A stretch of DNA of 64,000 nt from Pollenia angustigena (taxonomy: Eukaryota; Arthropoda; Insecta; Diptera; Polleniidae), in contig OV884056.1 in NCBI GenBank assembly GCA_930367215.1, positions 249,329,127-249,393,126 on the forward strand. The letters run 5' to 3'. The notes below the pieces were generated by a model. That model worked only from the letters and a program-made list of their open reading frames with translations, made no database searches and had not been told where the DNA came from. Position numbers and translations under genes: made by a program. Of the stretch, positions 10,773-22,612 are shown piece by piece. The number at the start of each line of letters is the position of its first letter. Position 1 is the stretch's first letter.

Positions 10773-11825
10773 CACTCACAATATTCTGTACGTAAAATTA
10801 ACTGAAATTGTAAAATAAAATAAATGAAAATTCAATTAAAAACCGGTCTACTTATTTTTCATTTATTTTTAATAAAAAGTTCATTTAATTTTTACTGTCA
10901 AAAATTCAACACCATATTCCGTAAAATCAAATAAATATTCAGTTATTTTGTAAAATTTTACTGTCAAAAATTCAACACCATATTCAGTAAAAACAATTAA
11001 ATATTCAGTTATTTTATTAAATTCAGTAATTTTCATTTACTCCACAAAAGAGCCGAATTTCTAAAAAATACCAGACAGACACCTGTCCGCTTGTTTTTCT
11101 TATAAGCGAGAGAGGGGGCATATTATTATTTACTTACCCAGTTACACACGTTTGTTTTACTTTTGTTGTACTGACCACGTTGTTTACAGAAGAACTCTCA
11201 ATTATAAGACACCAGCAGCATGACCGATATGGCTTCGCAATTATTTTACTTTTAAGATTTGATAAATACATCAAATCTAAATTATTTTAACAAATAGAAA
11301 ATGGGAATTGCTTACACAAAACAAGCAATTCATTTTTTATAGATAAGTAAAAATTGTTTTTTGCTAATTAAATTGTATAAAATAACTGAATATTTAATTG
11401 TTTTTACTGAATATGGTGTTGAATTTTTGACGGTAAAATTTTATAAAATAACTGCATATTTATTTGTATTTACGGAATATATAGTTAATTTTTTGACAAT
11501 TAATTTTATATAAGATAACTTAATATTCAATTGTTTTTACGGAATTCGCGGTTGAGTTTTTGACATTAAAAATTAAATGAACTTTTCGTTGCTTTAAATT
11601 ACATTTTTATTTAATTTAACATAAAGAAGAATTTAACTCTATGAACGGACAATATTAACTGCTACTGAAAATCCGTATTAATATGGACTTAGTTTTTTGA
11701 ATAACTGTTAGAATCAGTTAAAAATAAATTTGCTTGGAATTTTAAATGTTTATTTATTTAAAAATGACTGAACGGAATATTTCTTAAATAAACTGCAGTC
11801 CGTTACTGTAATAATATTGTGAGTG
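10773..11825. mobile_element. CACTCACAATATT inverted-repeat element (about 1.05 kb), full copy
   Basis: Ends are CACTCACAATATT (10773) and AATATTGTGAGTG (to 11825). Both arms contain inverted copies of a roughly 70-bp unit with words like AAAATTCAACACCATATT, CCGTAAAAT and TATTCAGTTATTTT. Two units lie in direct order in the left arm (from about 10889 and 10950). The centre (11085-11290) matches 54820-55000 and 905-1090. Where preserved, the outside dinucleotide is TA (right side here, left end at 53763), suggesting Tc1/mariner-type mobilisation. No transposase is present. Confidence 0.75.
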
Positions 11826-11829
11826 TACC

Positions 11830-13832
11830 TTTTAAAAAGTACTTTTGCAAAATTCCCCTTATTTTTCCATTTCCAAAATACACATAATTTTCTTTTGCAA
11901 ACAAGTGAATACCTGTTATTCAAATTGAAAAATTATTTATTGCATACGGAATTGTTGAAAGAAATTTGATTTTCCAAAGAAATTATGTAAATTTGTTTTC
12001 CTATAAAAAAGAAATAATGCGAATTTATATAAAAAAAATTATGCAAACTTTTGCAAAATCAGCAGCAAAAAAAAAAAAACAAATGTATGTATGTGGAAGT
12101 GTATGTGATGTCAATTGAACATTATCCGTATGTAGTTTTGTCCTTTTAACCTTAAAGATACAATAAATCAACGCTAGTAAGTTTTTTTTTGTTTTCTAGT
12201 GTTTTTTCCTAAATCGTCAATTGAAAATGTATGAACAAAAAAAAAAAAAAAAAAAAACTACTATAAATGAAAATGAACATAAAATCTGCCAATAAAACTG
12301 TTAAATATCATTTGAACTTTGGTATTATTTTTTATTTTCGAGTATCTTTCGGCTTAATTTTTTGTAGCTTCCAGTGGCTGCTATTACGATCTTTGTCTGG
12401 TTTTATTTTAAAATTTAAGCCAAACCTTGCGAATCTTTTTTTTTCTCTATATTTTCGATTTTACATTTAGTTGCAGTTGCAGTTGCTAAACGTAAGAGAG
12501 ATGGTAGAAGAAATATATTTCAAAGTAGTTCCTTGAATTATTACCTTCACTTTACTTAGATGTTATAAAATCTTTTCAGTTCATGTAACAGCATACAGTA
12601 GTCGTAGAAATATTTTGTGTGTGTGTGTGTGTGTGTTTTAGTTTTTGTGCTAAAATATTAATTTTTTTCTTTATTGCAAGTTGAAAATTTGCACGAAATT
12701 AATTTTAATTAGGCTTTTGTTAGTAAATCTTAAATACATTTTTTGGTTTAAACTTTTAAAGATGATAGGAATTCTTTCTTTAGTTATTTATGCTGCACAA
12801 AGGGGAATTTTGGCGAAAAAATATGTAGTTTCAAAACAAAATTAACAGTTTCCTTTTAATTTCATGGCATATATTCTAATAATTGATATATTTAGAAATT
12901 TTTAGTACACGCACAGTGGGGAATATTCATTAAAAAAAAAGGAAATAAATTTGGAAAGTATATTAAAAAAACTTAGATTTTTTTTTTTAATTAGACTTAA
13001 ACTCGTCAAATTGTAATTACATTAAATTACACAGTGCAACACGTGCTCTGGAAAGTTGTTTATTGAGATCGAAGGTACATTTTTGTAGTTTTCCTGAATT
13101 TCGAACGGTTTGCTACCTATAGACCTGAACATGGGGAAAAAGGTAAAAAATATTCGAATTTTTTAAAGTTTTTTGCGGTTTTTGTACTTAAAGATGAAGT
13201 TTTTCTGTTTTATAAGTTCACAATTTTTGCTCTTTATGACAAGAGCTACAACTTTGTCTCAGAGGGTAAAATTCCGAACAGTTTGCAAGATATGAGCCTG
13301 AGAAAATTATTACTTTTTGCAAAAATGACACCGAGACCCCAAATCTTTGGGGGCCCATAAAAAAAGTGCATGACTTTGAACAAAACTGGGAGACCCGGGT
13401 CTTTTTTTTTGGTCTTTTATCACGTAGTGGTGTTTGTTAATGGTTATTTTTCCATGGCTTAAAAAATTACACACAGTGTTATTTAAGTCAAGGAAGTAGT
13501 TTTACAATTTAAATTAAAATTTTTTTGAAAATGTTTTACTTGATAAACGAGGCATTGAACTTGGGTCGAATTTATATGTTTTGAGAATAACCACATTTCC
13601 ATCATCAGTATTCTTTTCAGTTGTACCGTTTGCGCCACTGCTTTTTAAAATAATTCAATAAAAATTAAATTTTATGCACTTAAGCCTAATTTAACTAAAC
13701 TTTAAAAAATGTTTGCTAATATTTATTTTATTAATTATTTATTAAGAATTACAAAAACAATCAAAAATTATGTTCTATCTTAACTTACCGAGCAATAGTT
13801 GCATAGACCTTCAGTTCGTTGTAGTAAAAGAC
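11830..13832. other. No gene seen; low-complexity AT-rich DNA
   Basis: It contains A-runs at 12066-12081 and 12238-12256 and a TG microsatellite at 12616-12637. A less AT-rich stretch at 13080-13400 includes GACCCCAAATCTTTGGGGGC and GAGACCCGGGTC. I recognise no coding motif. Confidence 0.45.
12616..12637. repeat. (TG)n microsatellite
   Basis: About eleven uninterrupted TG units. Confidence 0.9.
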
Positions 13833-13895
13833 ACCAGAGTCTCTGGCGGGAATCAAATCCGCAATCCTCGCTTTATACACCAACATAACGCTGAT
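13828..13895 (-). repeat. tRNA-derived sequence (B-box remnant)
   Basis: On the minus strand GGATTGCGGATTTGATTCCC followed by GCCAGAGACTCTGG resembles the T-arm/B-box of a tRNA gene (GGTTCGANTCC) and its 3' side. The plus-strand stretch CCAGAGTCTCTGGCGGGA is shared with 18758-18830 and 22545-22610. The three are therefore probably copies of one tRNA-derived SINE or tRNA pseudogene family. Confidence 0.5.
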
Positions 13896-13899
13896 TGAG

Positions 13900-14520
13900 A
13901 GCAGTTGTAATGTTTACCCTTGACACTGCTTTTGTAAAAAAAACGTTATTAACTTCCTTTCTCAAATTATTTCCATTCATTCTATACCCAATATAAACGC
14001 TTAAAGGCCCAACAATAATATGCATAACCGTGCTTAAGCTACTGTCAAAAATTACCAAAAAGTCTCTCAAATGTATTTAAAAAATCAATAACAAAATCAA
14101 AAAAACATTTGATTCCGTACGTAATGTGCGATCAGTTTCGCACTTGACAGTTTCACAAAACTTTACAACAAGTTTCCGTAAGTTCAATATGGGTTGCTTC
14201 ATATAATTTACATGTTTTCGCACATTTGCTTAATCCAACTTAAGCACATTATGGTAAGGCCTTAAGAGATAAGTGCGCATAATATTGCGCTCCATTAAAA
14301 GTGCCTTTATGATGTAGTGAATGCTAAGGAAGAAAATAATTTCTTAGTGCTAATAAAAAGTCAGTTGAGAACGTCTTTAAAACATCTTAAACGACGGGTG
14401 CAAGAAAACAGTAAGTCGTAAAAGTCATACTGAGGACAGCTCAAATGGCGGTGAGGTCGCATAATTTCGTCGACGACTAAATACAATACAATATCTCCTT
14501 CTTAGTCGTCAACGACTCCC
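13900..14520. other. No gene seen
   Basis: A 65-codon minus frame at 13873-14070 has no recognisable motif. Around 14450-14520 the words GTCGTCGACGACT/AGTCGTCAACGACT form a loose inverted pair close to the tandem array that follows. Confidence 0.35.
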
Positions 14521-14524
14521 TCCA

Positions 14525-16245
14525 TGACAATGTCGTCTATATTATCGTCCACCACACAAATTATTTTATATGGTTATTTAGTTTAGACAATTTTTCCATG
14601 TGCTTTTTAACTATATGCAGTTGCAATTTTATTTGGCTTGTTTTATTTCTCTTACATGTTATATATTCGGATTAAATAAGCAATTCTTAAATTAACAGTG
14701 AATCAGCATGTTTTTGGTATCACTGGCTTGTGCTGATTCGTAAATTGTATGCAGGCATTTCAATCAACAATTAAAAAAAAGAATGTGAAAATTTTAAGCA
14801 AATCAAACTAATTGATAAAAAACCATTCAACTACGCCGAAGAAGAAAACGTTGTCGTCAATAGCTGTTTTATACAAGACAACTTAAAAGACAATATCGCT
14901 CGTCCCGTCCCAAATAGAGAATTATAACACTGAATTCACACGGGGACTTTTACGATGTCGCTTTGTCGACGTCTCGTTTTCTTTGGTGGCGAACGGTGTA
15001 TAGAAGGAAAAGGGGTAAACAAAAAGACTCGGTTTGTGTTTTTCATGTCGTTTTTTATATTTCTCTTTCTTCTTCTTTTTACTTTTTATTCTTTTTCTAA
15101 CTTTCAAGTGTCAGTCAGTGTTGTCAGATTTATTTTCACCTTCATCGCCAAATAGCATACTGAAAATCGCCAAAAATCGCCAAAAATTTATTTTCCTAAA
15201 TTTTTGGTAAAAAGAAATCGCCAAAAATCGCCAAATAAAAGTTTTGTATACAGGTGATACAAGTGATTTTACCTTTATTTAAATTTTCCATATATAGCCT
15301 TATTCTAGTAGTGTGTTTATATTATAGTAGACAGTCGCAAAACGCTTAACATTTGTGTTTCTGCCTTAAATCGCATAAAACGTGTTTTTTGAGCTTCGGA
15401 ACACCCTAAGAAATCTGGCTTTTTGCGATTTTTAGTCGTGCAATTGTCATAAGAAGGCTAATTATCTTAAATCCTAGAACGTATGAGATCAGTCAATAAA
15501 ATTTTGAAAAAGATTTATTTAATCAAGTATGCAAAATGAGTAAAGTTTGATGTAAAAAAAATCAGTTTTTATCGGAGTGATTTTCGAAGTGAATATAAGT
15601 CAGAATATGGTAAAATTTTGTATTTATTTGAAGCAAAGGGGAAGTGTCCTTAAAGGTGTATTCAAATTGAATATTTGGAATTGAACTGGAAACATTTTCA
15701 CTTTCTATTTCTATTATGAAATAGAGCAACAATTTCTTTCGTAACTACACACATTTTGCATCAACAAACCTTTTGCAAAATTAAGCCACAACAATATTAT
15801 GCATTTATTTTTATTTTTGTAAACATTTTGTTAGAATTTTCATTCAAAACTAAATAAAATTATTGAAAACGTTGAAAACAATTTCATACAAATTGTTTGT
15901 GAAGTTCTAGTTGACTCAACTTGAGTTACATTTTTAAAAAAATTTTAGTTACATTTTTGTTCTAAAAATGAAAGGAAAATATATGAAATACTTTGGGAAG
16001 AAAAAACATCATCGTATGATCTTGCAAGTTGCTTCAAAAGGGAATCAAGAAAAAACAACGTCGTAAAAGCCCTCATGTGAATTGAGTGTAAAATACAAAT
16101 TATAAAACAAAGTCACTCATACTGTCCCAAATAGAGCTTTATAAAAGAAAACCTATAAGACAATGTCGCTTATATTGCCCCACATAGTGTTTGATAAAAG
16201 AAAATTTCTAAAACAATGTCGGTCAAACTATCTTACACGAAGATT
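14525..16245. repeat. Degenerate tandem array (about 60-bp unit), split by an insertion
   Basis: Units carry ACAATGTCGCTCATACTGTC-like words followed by CCAAATAGAG and TATAAAAGAAAACCTA. Examples start near 14527, 14880, 16112, 16170 and 16215. The 14928-16088 element interrupts one unit; excising it with one TAA restores the unit across the junction. Confidence 0.65.
14925..16091. mobile_element. PIF/Harbinger-like non-autonomous element (1161 bp), TSD TAA
   Basis: Termini are CACTGAATTCACACGG at 14928 and an inverted CACTCAATTCACATGAGG ending at 16088, continuing inward as CTTTTACGA on both sides. TAA is duplicated at 14925-14927 and 16089-16091. The host tandem unit on both sides provides a reconstructed empty site. 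A motif AAAATCGCC repeats several times at 15160-15235. No transposase is seen. Confidence 0.8.
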
Positions 16246-16281
16246 TTCAAAAATTGCATTCTAGAAAACCTAAAAGCCTAT

Positions 16282-16642
16282 TTACACTTGAGCACATCTT
16301 AGATTAATGCGTGGAAGATGTTGAAAATGAAAAAACCTTGTTTAAATCTGTAACATCTTTCATCATACAAATATTTATTTTCACGTGTAAGAGAGAAAAA
16401 TAAAAACTAAAAAAAAAACGGTATTACTGTCCTGCTCTGTTGTATTTTTTTCTAGTGATGGTAACAAATTATTGGTTTTTTCTATTGATGACACTAAAAT
16501 AATCGAAAGATGTTGAATGAAACAACATGAGATAGGAACATCTTTCAAAGATGAAGAAAGATGTTGATTTTTAGCCCTGTACAATTCTTATGGGAAGATG
16601 TTAACATCTTTGCGACAAGATGAAAGATGTGAGCAAGTGTAA
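16282..16642. mobile_element. MITE with TTACACTTGAGCACATCTT ends
   Basis: Left TTACACTTGAGCACATCTT and right AAGATGTGAGCAAGTGTAA are perfect inverted repeats about 19 bp long. The interior is dense in GAAGATGTT/AACATCTT words. TA may be the target duplication (inside the TTA/TAA ends). It abuts the start of repeat A at about 16642. Confidence 0.75.
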
Positions 16643-17428
16643 CAAGTTAGAGTGCTATATTCGGCTGTGCTGAATCTTTGATACCCTCCACCGACAGTTC
16701 GAATGTTTAAGGAGTAATATCTGTATGATGTTATTATTACCTTAAACTGTGACGATTTGTTATTAATTATGGTTTTAGGCGACTAAACTGTTTTCCGGTA
16801 GTAGGGTTTATATGGGGCCTAAGGTAAATAATGGACCGATCTTCACGAAATTTCACAGTGTTATTTCTAGTCCTAAAAAACTGTAACGAACCAAATTTTG
16901 TTACGCTAGCGTTATTTTTTACGGTTTTAGACGTACTAAACTGTTTTCCGGGAGTAGTGTTTATATGGGGCTTAGGGTAAATTATGGACGGATCTTCACG
17001 AAATTTAACAGCGTGATTTCCAGTCAAATAAAACAAATTTTTGCAAAATCTTACCTCATTTTGTGCCTTGTTCCAGCATTTATGTTATTTTTTGTAACAA
17101 AATTATAAATTTTTTTAGGTGGTGGTTCCACATTTTGATTCATAGCTCTGGTCCTACTGAACCGATTTTGCTGGATTTCAATCGCAAACTGCTTAGGATA
17201 ACTACAAGCAATTTGGCACCAAGTTTGTTCGTTTCTTTTGAGTTGTTCGAAAGTGAGCGTGTTTTCAACAGACGGACAGACGGACATGGCTAAATCGACT
17301 TAGAATTACTCAAGGACCCAGAATATATATACTTTATGGGGTCTGAGATGAATAATAAAAAAGTTTCACACGGAATGACAAACTTAATATACCCTCTTCA
17401 CAACTAATTGTGGTGGAGGGTATAAAAA
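16642..17428 (+). repeat. Interspersed fly repeat A, nearly complete
   Basis: It starts AACAAGTTAGAGTGCTATAT then TCGGCTGTGCTGAATC and ends with ATACCCTCTTCACAACTA and GTGGAGGGTATAAA. Internally a unit with GTTTATATGGGGC, GGACCGATCTTCACGAAATT and TCCAG(T/C)C occurs twice (16790-16870 and 16918-17030). The pair accounts for the paired minus-strand frames there, which are not genes. Confidence 0.7.
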
Positions 17429-17609
17429 GCATATAAGCGAAAGAGGACAGGTCGGGCATACATCATTGACGACGATTTTTTCAACCGCAATCTGATCAAC
17501 TGGGAAAGAACGTTTTAAATCGAAAAATTTACAAATATCTTATACACATACAAACGAATGAAAACGAAAGTCAATTGCAAGACAAATATCAACGTACCCT
17601 TAGGTTAAA

Positions 17610-17905
17610 AAATGTGCTTATTGTCAGCAGAAAGTAGTCCTCCAAACCGGGAACTTCTAAATTATAATTAATGCATCTAAGTCCCAATTCACACGTTGCA
17701 AGTCTTATTGATCAGCTTGCTACTTTATAACGAGAGTGAAGAGAGGAGAATAAACGTTTCTCTCTCACTCTCTCTCGCCTATAAGGTAGCAAGCTGATCA
17801 ATAAGACTTGCAACGTGTGAATTGGCACTAATCAGTAGTTTTGTAAGTACTTATTTTGCATTATCATAGTAAAAACCTGCTCCTTTTGGATCACATTTCG
17901 CCATA
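17610..17905. repeat. Repeat E (copy also at 46900-47055), host of a MITE
   Basis: ATTGTCAG-x-AGAAA followed by TAGTCCTCCAAACCGGGAAC, and later AAAACCTGCTCCTTTTGGA with CACATTT, are shared with 46918-47047. The copy here is opened by the 17681-17828 MITE. Confidence 0.6.
17678..17831. mobile_element. PIF/Harbinger-type MITE (148 bp), TSD TAA
   Basis: Near-perfect 43-bp arms: GTCCCAATTCACACGTTGCA followed by AGTCTTATTGATCAGCTTGC at the left, and the reverse complement at the right ending GAATTGGCAC (17828). TAA lies at 17678-17680 and 17829-17831. The loop is CTCTCT-rich. The high arm identity suggests a fairly recent insertion. Confidence 0.85.
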
Positions 17906-18302
17906 TTTTTGAAATTTCATAGTTTTGCTACACAGCTTGTAAAAAGCATGATTGTTTTCCAGTGCATATACAGCTTAATAAAGAAGTCGAATATTGTATT
18001 TCCAGAAAAATCACTATAAATACAAACACGATCTATATAATGTATACATGAATTTATTTAAACATCCGAACATTATGGAAAAACATCACCATTTATTGCA
18101 CTGCACAGATGCAAATATATCTATATATTTCATACCACTATAAACTTTAAAAATAGTTATTACCAATAGTGGATTAAGGTGGCTACCTGTAAAGAAAAAA
18201 CCAAGCAATACAGGGTAGCCATTAGAAACTCAACAGAAAGATATATTCTAATAATTGATTGCTTTAAAATTACTTACCTAAAATATTTCCTTTCAGAAAT
18301 GT

Positions 18303-18432
18303 TAAAGGGTACTTTACACTATCACACAAGTCTTGTTATTGTTTTCTTGGAAATTTTCCATTAATAATTAGTTTAGAAATGCATTTTAGTCAAAATACTT
18401 TAAACTTGTGTGAAAGTGTAAAGTACCCTTTA
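18303..18432. mobile_element. MITE (126 bp) flanked by TA
   Basis: Ends are AAGGGTACTTTACACT (18305) and AGTGTAAAGTACCCTT (to 18430), followed inward by CACACAAG/CTTGTGTG. TA sits on both sides (18303-18304 and 18431-18432). This suggests Tc1/mariner-type mobilisation. Confidence 0.75.
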
Positions 18433-18488
18433 GTAATACCAACCCAAAATATTCCTCTCCGAAGTGCTAAACTGTTAGCCAGCACTGC

Positions 18489-19415
18489 ACTGAAAGAATT
18501 TTCTTCGCAATACTAACGAATTTTGACATTAATCCCATGAAAAATTGCATTATAAAGGAACCTATGCAGCGCTTCGTTGGATCAATGAAACCTGTTTCAT
18601 TTAAAGGACTTAATGAAACATTACATTAGATCCATGAATATTATTCATTGGATGAATACTTTCAATAAAATAAAATTTTTTTTTTTTTTTATATTTTTTT
18701 TAATTATTTTTTTTTCTTTTTTCTTATTTTATTTTACTTTATTTTATTTTTTTTTTCTGTCTCTGGCGGGATTCGAACATGCAACCTCGGTGCTGGTAGA
18801 CTAGCTCACTACCAGCTAGTCCACCGGGGCAGTGTAGTTTTTGTATAAAAAAACTATGTTTTTTTCTCAATTAAGGGCGTAAATATGAGATTAAATTGTC
18901 CATAATAACAATAACAACGTTGATTGAAAGTGGATTGAAAGTTTTTGTTTCATTACTATAATGACATTTTTATTGTCATAATGAAAATTTAAATTTATGA
19001 AGGCAATTATTGAAATATGTTGCTTTTATAAACAAATTTTTTGATTTCATAAATTTAATGGCATACATGTAACATTAGATGTATGAAATTATTAAATCTT
19101 ACATTTTTTAAATAACAATTAAACATTTTTTTAATGAAACTATAATTTTGTATTAAGTTATGAATATGGTTATGTTTGTTTATTGTTTTTTTGTGTTCCC
19201 AATTAAAATTTTTTGTTTTACTTGGACAAACTTAAGTTTTCATATATCCAATGAAAATTTTTAACGTTATTACGAAATCTAATGAAGCGATTTTAACGAA
19301 AATACTTCATCAAACCTATGAAATTCCATTTAGACAATGAAAATTTTCATTTACCCAAGGAAAACTTTTTTATGAAAATGATTCATTAAATATATGAAGC
19401 ATTTTTCTTTCAGTG
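18489..19415. mobile_element. Candidate element with CACTGAAAGAA ends
   Basis: CACTGAAAGAA begins at 18488-18490 and TTCTTTCAGTG ends at 19415. The interior repeats words like ATGAAA, TTTCATTA and ATTCATTGGATGAA in both orientations, consistent with long degenerate arms. GTGCTAAA occurs at 18464-18471 and 19415-19422, but the left copy lies 18 bp outside the inverted repeat. The target duplication is therefore uncertain. It encloses the tRNA-like segment. Confidence 0.5.
18758..18830 (-). repeat. tRNA-derived segment with A- and B-box-like motifs
   Basis: Minus strand, 5' to 3': GCCCCGGTGGAC, TAGCTGGTAGTGAG (A-box-like), CCGAGGTTGCA, then TGTTCGAATCCC (B-box-like), GCCAGAGAC and a long A-rich tail (18660-18755 read as the complement). 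The acceptor arms no longer pair. A tRNA-like head followed by an A-rich tail is SINE-like; a retroposed tRNA pseudogene is the alternative. It is not a functional tRNA. Confidence 0.6.
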
Positions 19416-19475
19416 TGCTAAAAGATTCAAACGAAAGTGTCAAAAATCGTTTGTTTACTACAAATTGTATTTAAA

Positions 19476-20193
19476 ACAAGTAAGAAAGTATAGTCGGTCA
19501 AGCCCGACCATATGATACCCTACACCACAGTATTTAAAAACACATCATGCTTATGTGTCCATATAAATATAGATTTATCTATGTTTATAAACTTCATGAA
19601 AATCGGTTTGAAAGTTTGTGAGAGGCAGAAATTGCCCCCTGCCTCCCCTTGTCGTCCTATTTTTTAAAAACTGTATAGCTAATGTGTCCTTATAGATATG
19701 GATCTATCTATGTTTTAAATTTCATTAAAATCGGTTTGAGAGGCAGAAATTGCCCCTATCTCCCCTCGTGGTCCGATTTTTTTAAACATTTATACATTTT
19801 GTGTCCATATAGATATGGTTCTATCTATGTTTTAAATTTCATTAAAATCGGTTTGATAGTTTCTGAGAGGAAGAAATTTCCCCTATCTTCCCTCGTGGTC
19901 CTACGATTTGACCCATTTTCAATAGGCTTGGTCCTTGTGCCAATAAGAACCTATGACCCAAATTTTATCAAATTATCTCCAAAATTGCGACCTGTACTTT
20001 GCGCACAAGGTTACATGGACAGCCAGCCAGCCAGCCAGCCTGCCAGCCGGACGGACATCGTTAGTTCGACTCAGAAAGTGATTCTGAGTAGATCGGTATA
20101 CTTTAAGGTGGGTGTAGGATCACTATTTTAAGGCGTTACACACATCAGCACAAATGCATAATACCCACTCCACTATTGTGGTGTGGGTATAAA
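19476..20193 (+). repeat. Interspersed fly repeat B, complete copy
   Basis: It starts ACAAGTAAGAAAGTATAGTC then GGTCAAGCCCGACC, and ends CTCCACTATTGTGGTGTGGG then TATAAA. Internally a roughly 120-bp unit (ATAGATATGG-x-TCTATCTATG, TTTCATTAAAATCGGTTTGA, GAGGCAGAAATTGCCCC) is repeated about three times. AGCCAGCCAGCC and GGACGGACATCGTTAGTTCG follow. The 149-codon frame at 19682-20131 is this repeat read through, not a gene. Confidence 0.8.
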
Positions 20194-21870
20194 AAAATGA
20201 AAAACATCCAACTCTAATTGAATTTTGACAGATAATAGAGATAAATGCCAATCACCATTTCCCATTACACAACTGACATACAAATCAATGAATGTGCTAA
20301 TTGGCATTACCATGCTGTGTAAACACCAACCTGTGCAAACGCTTTGCCATAAGTACTTATTTCCAATGCAAAATATTTAATATTCAGAAGAAAAAAAAAA
20401 CGTTAATTGAATTTTGCAAAAACAAGCGTAATACGATTTGTGCTTAATTTTTCTTTTTATTTCTTTTATTTTCTCTGCATTTTGTCTTTAAAATGCAATG
20501 TGGGTAAAAAATAAATCTTTTAAATACATGACGTAAAAAATGCTTTAAAAAAAAACAAAGTATTTTTAACACATTTTCTGTTTGTAGCACAACTTTTGTT
20601 TAATTTGATTAAGTTTTTGTTAATGCTGATTTCATTTCATTTTTGTTGCTGTTTCTCCTTTTGAAGGGTGAATTTGTTGCTGATGTTGTTGTTAGTGCTG
20701 CTGTCACTGCTGTTGTTATCGTAACAATTGTATTTTTTATGCGGGAGAAAGTGTTTCACTTTAAACTACCAACTGAATATTGTTTTAAACCCAAAAGTTT
20801 CCCATGAACTGCATTTGCTTTTTGGTGGTTTTATTACAATTTTTTTTTTCTTCTTTCTTTCTTTCATTGTTAGTAAATTGCTTACATGTTTGATACACAT
20901 ACAGATTTATTTTATTTTTTTTTTTTCTATTTTTAATTTTATTACAATATTTTTTCACTTACTTTATTTTGTGGAAAAATAGAAAAGTCACACCTGATGG
21001 CATCATGAATAGAAAGGAGTTTGCGGGAAGTCTTCTGTTACTCTTTTTCTGTTTTGCCAGAAATCCCGGGAATTGAAAATGAACAAAAACTTGCAAATGC
21101 ATCGAATTAGAGCAAACCTTAAAAAGAATAAATTATTTATATGTAAATTTAATCTACATGTTATATTCAATCTGTATAAATGTAATTGAAAATCAAACAG
21201 GGAACAAAACTCAATTGGCACGTGGAATATTGTTTTAGCCAAAAACAAAAAACTGAGTTTTTATATTTATTATTGCAGCCAGTCGTGCGCTTAAAACAAT
21301 ACTTAAAACAAATGATTCCCACAAATGCTTAGAAAGTGACTTGATTAAAAACAAAATTTATTGAATGTGCGCAATCATAATTGGATCAGGCAGATGATCG
21401 AAACGTGAACTTTCTCAAAAATTAGTCGTAATTGATCAAATACGCGAGCCATAGAAGACTCCTTCAGAAGAGTCTTAGTTAAAACGAGCGCATAAATGAT
21501 TATTTTATACGCGCTGGAGTCTAAAAAGATTCAAGTTTGATTTAACCTTTAAAAAAATGCTTGCTGAAAAATTAACAGCCTGTTTTTCAAAAGTACCAGA
21601 ATATGCGCTCATTTGCTGATCATAAATTATACTTTTGTCTGGAGAAAATGGTACCCTACCCGTGACTCTTCATGATAAATCATTTATGATTCTTTTTTTA
21701 TTAATTAAGATACATTTTCGACTTTTTTGTAATTGTATTTGCTATCAACTTTTAAATCCATCGCTTTTAAATCATAAGAACGAACCATTTTTGTGTCGAT
21801 TTTTGAGCTTGCTTAACACCAAAAGTACTCAAAAGAGCCTCAAACAAAAGATTTTTGAAAAAAAAAATTT
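20194..21870. other. No gene seen
   Basis: AT-rich with T-runs (20839-20870, 20912-20928) and a GCTGTTGTT/TTGTTGCTG-rich patch at 20640-20720. Frames of 81-84 codons at 20728-20982, 21003-21248 and 21635-21883 look like translated low-complexity DNA. A small hairpin AAGACTCCTTCAGAAGAGTCTT lies near 21456. Confidence 0.45.
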
Positions 21871-21872
21871 TT

Positions 21873-22098
21873 CCAAATGTTAGAAGGGGTCGTTTCACAA
21901 TTAAAAGAGTGTTTTGAGCATACAGGAATTTAAAAACATGCAAAACCTTTTAATACAGTAACAAATGTTTACCTATACTCCTTTTCCAAATGTTAGAAGG
22001 GGTCGTTTCACAATTAAAAAAGTGTTTTGAGCATACAGGAATTTAAAAACATGCAAAACCTTTTAATGCAGTAACAAATGTTTACCTATACTCCTAGC
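21873..22098. repeat. Two-copy tandem duplication, period 113 bp
   Basis: CCAAATGTTAGAAGGGGTCG through ACCTATACTCC occurs twice in direct order starting at 21873 and 21986. Only scattered base differences are seen (for example AAAAGAG against AAAAAAG), so it is recent. Confidence 0.9.
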
Positions 22099-22209
22099 AT
22101 TTAAAAATTACTTCGTGTACTCTGTGAGAATTTGTGATGTTTACTCGAGTATCGTTGGTGCAAAGAATTAATGTTGCTGTATTATTAAAGAAATAAATAC
22201 ACAAAAAAT

Positions 22210-22331
22210 ATTTCGTACACACACATATCCCAAATGTGTATTTTTGCTTCCCACAATTATTTGTGCGAGTATTTCGTACACACACATATCCCAAATGTGT
22301 ATTTTTGCTTCCCACAATTATTTGTGCGAGT
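22210..22331. repeat. Two-copy tandem duplication, period 61 bp
   Basis: TTTCGTACACACACATATCC through TTATTTGTGCGAGTA occurs twice in a row (22211 and 22272) with no visible mismatch. Overlapping frames on both strands here are products of this duplication. Confidence 0.9.
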
Positions 22332-22544
22332 ATTTTTTGTTCCCTTGTTAATTTTTAAAGGGTATTTTTTTATTGTAAATCAGTCGTATTCACTTCTTTT
22401 CAGTATCGGCATTTGACAGCGACAGTACAGAGTTTGAAAATTGTTTAAGGTTCAAATTGAAATGTGCATGGCTCTATTACAAATTTTTGTTCAAAGTAAA
22501 TTTATCGAGTTGTAGGAACATAAAGCTTCATCTGGTTGTTGTTA

Positions 22545-22612
22545 TAAAAATACCAGAGTCTCCAGCGGTAAGTAAACCTGCAAACCTCCACTGATAGACC
22601 AGGTCTTTTTGA
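22545..22612 (-). repeat. tRNA-derived sequence, most diverged copy
   Basis: Plus-strand TACCAGAGTCTCCAGCGGTA and CCTGCAAACCTCCACTGATA match the positions of the 13828 and 18758 copies. The B-box has decayed to GGTTTACTTACC. Confidence 0.35.

Noticed and set aside
18758..18830. Functional tRNA gene
   Set aside because: The acceptor stem does not pair and the T-arm is decayed; only box-like motifs remain.
19682..20131. 149-codon plus-strand open frame
   Set aside because: It is a read-through of interspersed repeat B, including its AGCC microsatellite; the same frame recurs in the second copy at 34017-34199.
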